From: Roseobacter litoralis Och 149
GTDB taxonomy: Bacteria; Pseudomonadota; Alphaproteobacteria; Rhodobacterales; Rhodobacteraceae
Reading direction: 5' to 3'
Assembly (NCBI RefSeq): GCF_000154785.2
Contig: NC_015730.1
Span: 1,798,001-1,862,000, forward strand
Length of the DNA: 64,000 nucleotides
Below are positions 61,480 to 64,000 of this stretch, one piece after another. The translations under genes were made by a program, and so were the position numbers. Position 1 is the stretch's first letter, and each line of letters begins with the position of its first letter. The notes below the pieces were generated by a model. The model saw only the letters and a program-made list of their open reading frames with translations. It searched no databases and was not told the origin of the DNA.

Positions 61480-62696
61480 GCCCTTTGCGCGCGTGCCTCA
61501 ACCCGCGCCATGTACATCATCAGCAGGAATGCCAGCAGCGCCAGCACCAAAATGGTGCCAACCAACGGTCGAATCGTGCCGTCAAACAACAAACCCACTG
61601 GGGAGGCGATCACTGCCGCCAGCACGGTCGAAATCGCGCCGATCACACTCGCGGCCATGCCCGCAATATGGCCCATCGGTTCCATCGCGATGGCATTGAG
61701 GTTGCCAATGGACAAACCGGCCTGAAAGAACACGAAAGCCTGCCAGATCGCAAAAACGGCAAAGCCCTGGCCGGCGGCGCTCCCGCTGGTCATCAGGACG
61801 AGCGTTGACAGACCAATCTGCATGGCCAGACCGATGGTGATCAGGCGGCGCATGCCAAAACGCACAACCAGCATGGCGTTCAGAAAGCTGGAAAGCGCCG
61901 AGGACAATGCAATGGCACCGAACCAAAAGGGGAAGGTTTCAAGTTTGTCAAAAACAAACTGGTAAATCGGCTGTATCAGCATGAGCAGCGAAAACAGCAT
62001 GGCCATGGAGAGTGTTTGCACAAAGATCGAAATGCGCACGACCGGGTGTTGCAGCATCTGCCGCACGGCATCCACAATCAGTGCGATTTTCAACGGGCGC
62101 CTGTTTGTTTCTGGCAGGGTTTCGGGCAGCCGAAGGCCAAGCCAAACCGCTGAAATCAAAGAGAAGATCATAAAGGCGAGGAAAATACTGCGCCAGCCGG
62201 TAAAGTGAATGATAACGACGCCCATGGCGGGCGCAAAGGCCGGAACGATCGTGAAGATGATCATGACGATGGACAGGATGCGCGCCATCTCGCGCCCTGA
62301 GAACAGATCGCGCACGATCGCAATACAGACCACACGCGGGCCGGACGCTCCGATTCCCTGAAATACCCGGGCAATCAACATCAGTTCCAGGGACTGACTG
62401 GCCCAAGCCACAGCCGCAGAGGCAATGTATAGACCCGCGCCCAGAAACATGATGCGTCGCCGCCCAAAAGCATCCGAAAGTGGTCCGGTAAAAAACGTCC
62501 CGATCCCCATGCCCAAAACAAAGGAGGTGATGATCAATGTGGCGCGCGTTGGCTCCAACGGTGTCAGTTGCGTTGCAATATCGGGCATCGCAGGCAGCAT
62601 GGCGTCAATCGAAAAAGCGATTGTCGCAAACATCATCGCCATGAGGGCAATGAACTCAGCCCGGGCAATCGGGAGGTGGCGCGTCGTCTGCGTCAA
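61476..62696 (-). CDS. MFS multidrug efflux transporter, Bcr/CflA family
   Basis: 406-aa transporter with twelve predicted transmembrane helices. The Bcr/CflA pattern is clear: FSIDAMLPAMPDIATQL, GMGIGTFFTGPLSDAFGRRR (motif A) and VFQGIGASGPRVVCIAIVRD. The family exports chloramphenicol, bicyclomycin and similar drugs by proton antiport; the substrate here is unknown. Its stop overlaps the mfd stop region by 4 bases on opposite strands. Confidence 0.93.
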   Translation of the reverse strand: MTQTTRHLPIARAEFIALMAMMFATIAFSIDAMLPAMPDIATQLTPLEPTRATLIITSFVLGMGIGTFFTGPLSDAFGRRRIMFLGAGLYIASAAVAWASQSLELMLIARVFQGIGASGPRVVCIAIVRDLFSGREMARILSIVMIIFTIVPAFAPAMGVVIIHFTGWRSIFLAFMIFSLISAVWLGLRLPETLPETNRRPLKIALIVDAVRQMLQHPVVRISIFVQTLSMAMLFSLLMLIQPIYQFVFDKLETFPFWFGAIALSSALSSFLNAMLVVRFGMRRLITIGLAMQIGLSTLVLMTSGSAAGQGFAVFAIWQAFVFFQAGLSIGNLNAIAMEPMGHIAGMAASVIGAISTVLAAVIASPVGLLFDGTIRPLVGTILVLALLAFLLMMYMARVEARAQRA

Positions 62697-62821
62697 ATTA
62701 CTGGCCCTGTCTCACTTCGCGCGTTCACAAATTGGCGCTACTTAGCGTCAGACATAACCTAGAGTTGAACCCTCTTCAATCTCGACTTGACGTGACATTT
62801 TAACATTTTTGCACAGTAACC

Positions 62822-63463
62822 TCAGCTGTTCGTAGAGACCTCTGCGATGACCTTGTGCCAGAGTTCCGCAGGTTGCGCGCCGGGCACGGCGTGTTTGCCC
62901 GCCACAACAAAGGTCGGCACAGACGTGACACCCATACTGCGGCTGTGCGCATCACGCGTTTTGATGTCGTCGATATCGGCATCGGATTTCAAAAGCTTGG
63001 CAATCACGGCAGCATCCATCCCGATGCTATCGGCGATATCTCCTAGGACCTCGGCGTTGCCAATGTCCCGGCCTTCTTTGAAATATGCCTTGAACAGAGC
63101 CGAAACGGCTGCGGTCTGACGCCCTTCAATCCCGGCCCAGTGGATCAGACGGTGCGCATCTATCGTGTTGGGTGTGCGCTTCATAGCCTCGAAATCAATC
63201 TCCAACCCTGCGGCTTTGGCATTTTCAACGACCGGTGCGTAGGCGCGCACTGCACCTTCCTTGCCGCCAAACTTGCCTTCCAGATAGGCGCGGCGGTCCA
63301 TACCATCGCGCGGCATTTCCGGGTTCAGTTGAAAGGGGTGCCATTCAATCACGAAGGGGTGATCAGGGTTTTCCGCGAGGGCGCGGTCCAGGTGCGCCTT
63401 GCCGATATAGCACCACGGGCAAATGGGATCTGATATGATATCAATCTTTGTCTTTTCGGTCAT
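62822..63463 (-). CDS. DsbA-family oxidoreductase (FrnE-like)
   Basis: 213-aa thioredoxin-fold protein; the start at 63463 (MTEKTKIDIISDPICPWCYI) overlaps the end of the acyl-CoA synthetase gene by 23 bases. The active site is CPWC (residues 15-18). The helical insertion region RTPNTIDAHRLIHWAGIEGR and the cis-Pro loop GVTSVPTFVVAGKHAVPGAQ match the FrnE/2-hydroxychromene-2-carboxylate isomerase-related branch. There is no signal peptide, so it is cytoplasmic. FrnE proteins are linked to oxidative-stress tolerance. Confidence 0.92.
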   Translation of the reverse strand: MTEKTKIDIISDPICPWCYIGKAHLDRALAENPDHPFVIEWHPFQLNPEMPRDGMDRRAYLEGKFGGKEGAVRAYAPVVENAKAAGLEIDFEAMKRTPNTIDAHRLIHWAGIEGRQTAAVSALFKAYFKEGRDIGNAEVLGDIADSIGMDAAVIAKLLKSDADIDDIKTRDAHSRSMGVTSVPTFVVAGKHAVPGAQPAELWHKVIAEVSTNS

Positions 63464-64000
63464 GGTGCCTCTCAAAGCGTTGGCGCAGAACACGGCGCAG
63501 GATTTTGCCATTTGCGCCCATGGGCAGGTCCGGCAGGTGTTCAAACACCCGGGGCTGTTTATAGCGCGCGAGTGTGCTCGACACATAAGCGCGCAGCTGC
63601 GCCTCGTCCAGTGCGTTTGCGGCGGTGTAAAAGGCGGCGATCACCGTAGTGTCCGTTTTGACTTTGACCTCTGTGACAGCCACTGCCGTGATGCCGGGGC
63701 AATCGGCCAGCACGCGTTCGACCTCAATGGGGGACACCCGGTAGCCGCCCGCATTCATCATATCATCATCGCGGCCCATGTAGGTGATGTGCCCCTGCGC
63801 GTCCATCACGCCCTGATCGCCGGTCAGAAACCACGCACCGGACATGCGTTCGGCGGTTTCTTTCGGCGCATTCAGATACCCCAGCATCAGCCCCGGATCA
63901 CTGCGCGCGACGGCGATGGTGCCTTCTTCGCCCAAAGGAACCGGTTCACCGTTTTTCAGCAGTGCAATACGTCGACCCTTTTGGGGTTTGCCCAAGGTGC
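63441..64000 (-). CDS. acyl-CoA synthetase / AMP-binding enzyme, C-terminal part
   Basis: About 186 residues are visible, with the gene entering from beyond the right window end. The adenylate-forming motifs are present: GYLNAPKETAERMSGAWFLT then GDQG, YMGRDDDMMNAGGYRVSPIE with the (G)R-x-D and GYRVSP hinge, and the C-terminal catalytic Lys in PMGANGKILRRVL. The substrate, such as an acid or aromatic carboxylate, is not decided. It overlaps the DsbA-family gene by 23 bases and is probably co-transcribed with it. Confidence 0.92.
   Translation of the reverse strand, partial: TLGKPQKGRRIALLKNGEPVPLGEEGTIAVARSDPGLMLGYLNAPKETAERMSGAWFLTGDQGVMDAQGHITYMGRDDDMMNAGGYRVSPIEVERVLADCPGITAVAVTEVKVKTDTTVIAAFYTAANALDEAQLRAYVSSTLARYKQPRVFEHLPDLPMGANGKILRRVLRQRFERHHDRKDKD

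Overview
The window looks like a chromosome segment of a marine alphaproteobacterium of the Roseobacter group (Rhodobacteraceae). The reasons are the dusB-ntrB-ntrC-ntrY-ntrX-(trkA-trkH)-hfq-hflX block, an NtrC without the sigma-54 contact loop as in Rhodobacter, a neighbouring pair of Rhodobacteraceae-type DUF6477/DUF6456 genes, CtrA-type TTAA-N7-TTAA boxes, and a pyrrolysine-free MttB-family methyltransferase. The species cannot be named from the sequence alone.

Bases 1-1494 hold the end of a CO-dehydrogenase/xanthine-dehydrogenase accessory locus: coxG and an xdhC/coxI gene that has an in-frame TGA 50 codons before its natural end. From about 1.5 kb to 27.39 kb lies accessory DNA, more A+T-rich and gappy. 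In order it contains an AbiEi/AbiEii toxin-antitoxin pair, an IS30 element, a five-gene phosphorelay built around an ethylene-receptor-like histidine kinase and flanked by two perfect CtrA boxes, a serine recombinase, a 742-aa two-nuclease-domain protein of unknown family, an orphan 185-aa gene, a PD-(D/E)XK nuclease-like gene, a complete type I Zorya anti-phage operon (zorABCD, each junction a 4-base overlap), an AlpA-like regulator, and a P4-type integrase split by a 2.8-kb IS66 element. The integrase lies just downstream of the 3' end of guaA, a known island integration site. Five copies of TATACCGTCA (one with one mismatch, one inverted) fill the gap between integrase and guaA and look like recombinase or regulator binding sites. 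No second attachment site was found in the window.

From 27.39 kb to the end the DNA is compact core genome: guaA, an MttB-family methyltransferase, a DUF6477/DUF6456 pair, a PagL-like outer-membrane protein, lipA, hpt, a RatA/COQ10 protein, the cinA-pgpA-ispF-ispD operon, dusB and the nitrogen/redox two-component systems ntrBC and ntrYX, trkAH, hfq-hflX, an RNA pseudouridine synthase, a penicillin acylase, a beta-hydroxyacid dehydrogenase, a SYLF lipoprotein, hemB, a small membrane protein, mfd, an MFS exporter, a DsbA-family thioredoxin protein and the end of an acyl-CoA synthetase. No tRNA, rRNA or CRISPR array was seen.

The most interesting parts are in the island: the ethylene-receptor-like sensor with its closed set of receiver proteins under probable CtrA control, the uncharacterised nuclease-type genes next to Zorya, and the integrase that an IS66 insertion has interrupted but that would be restored exactly in frame by precise excision.
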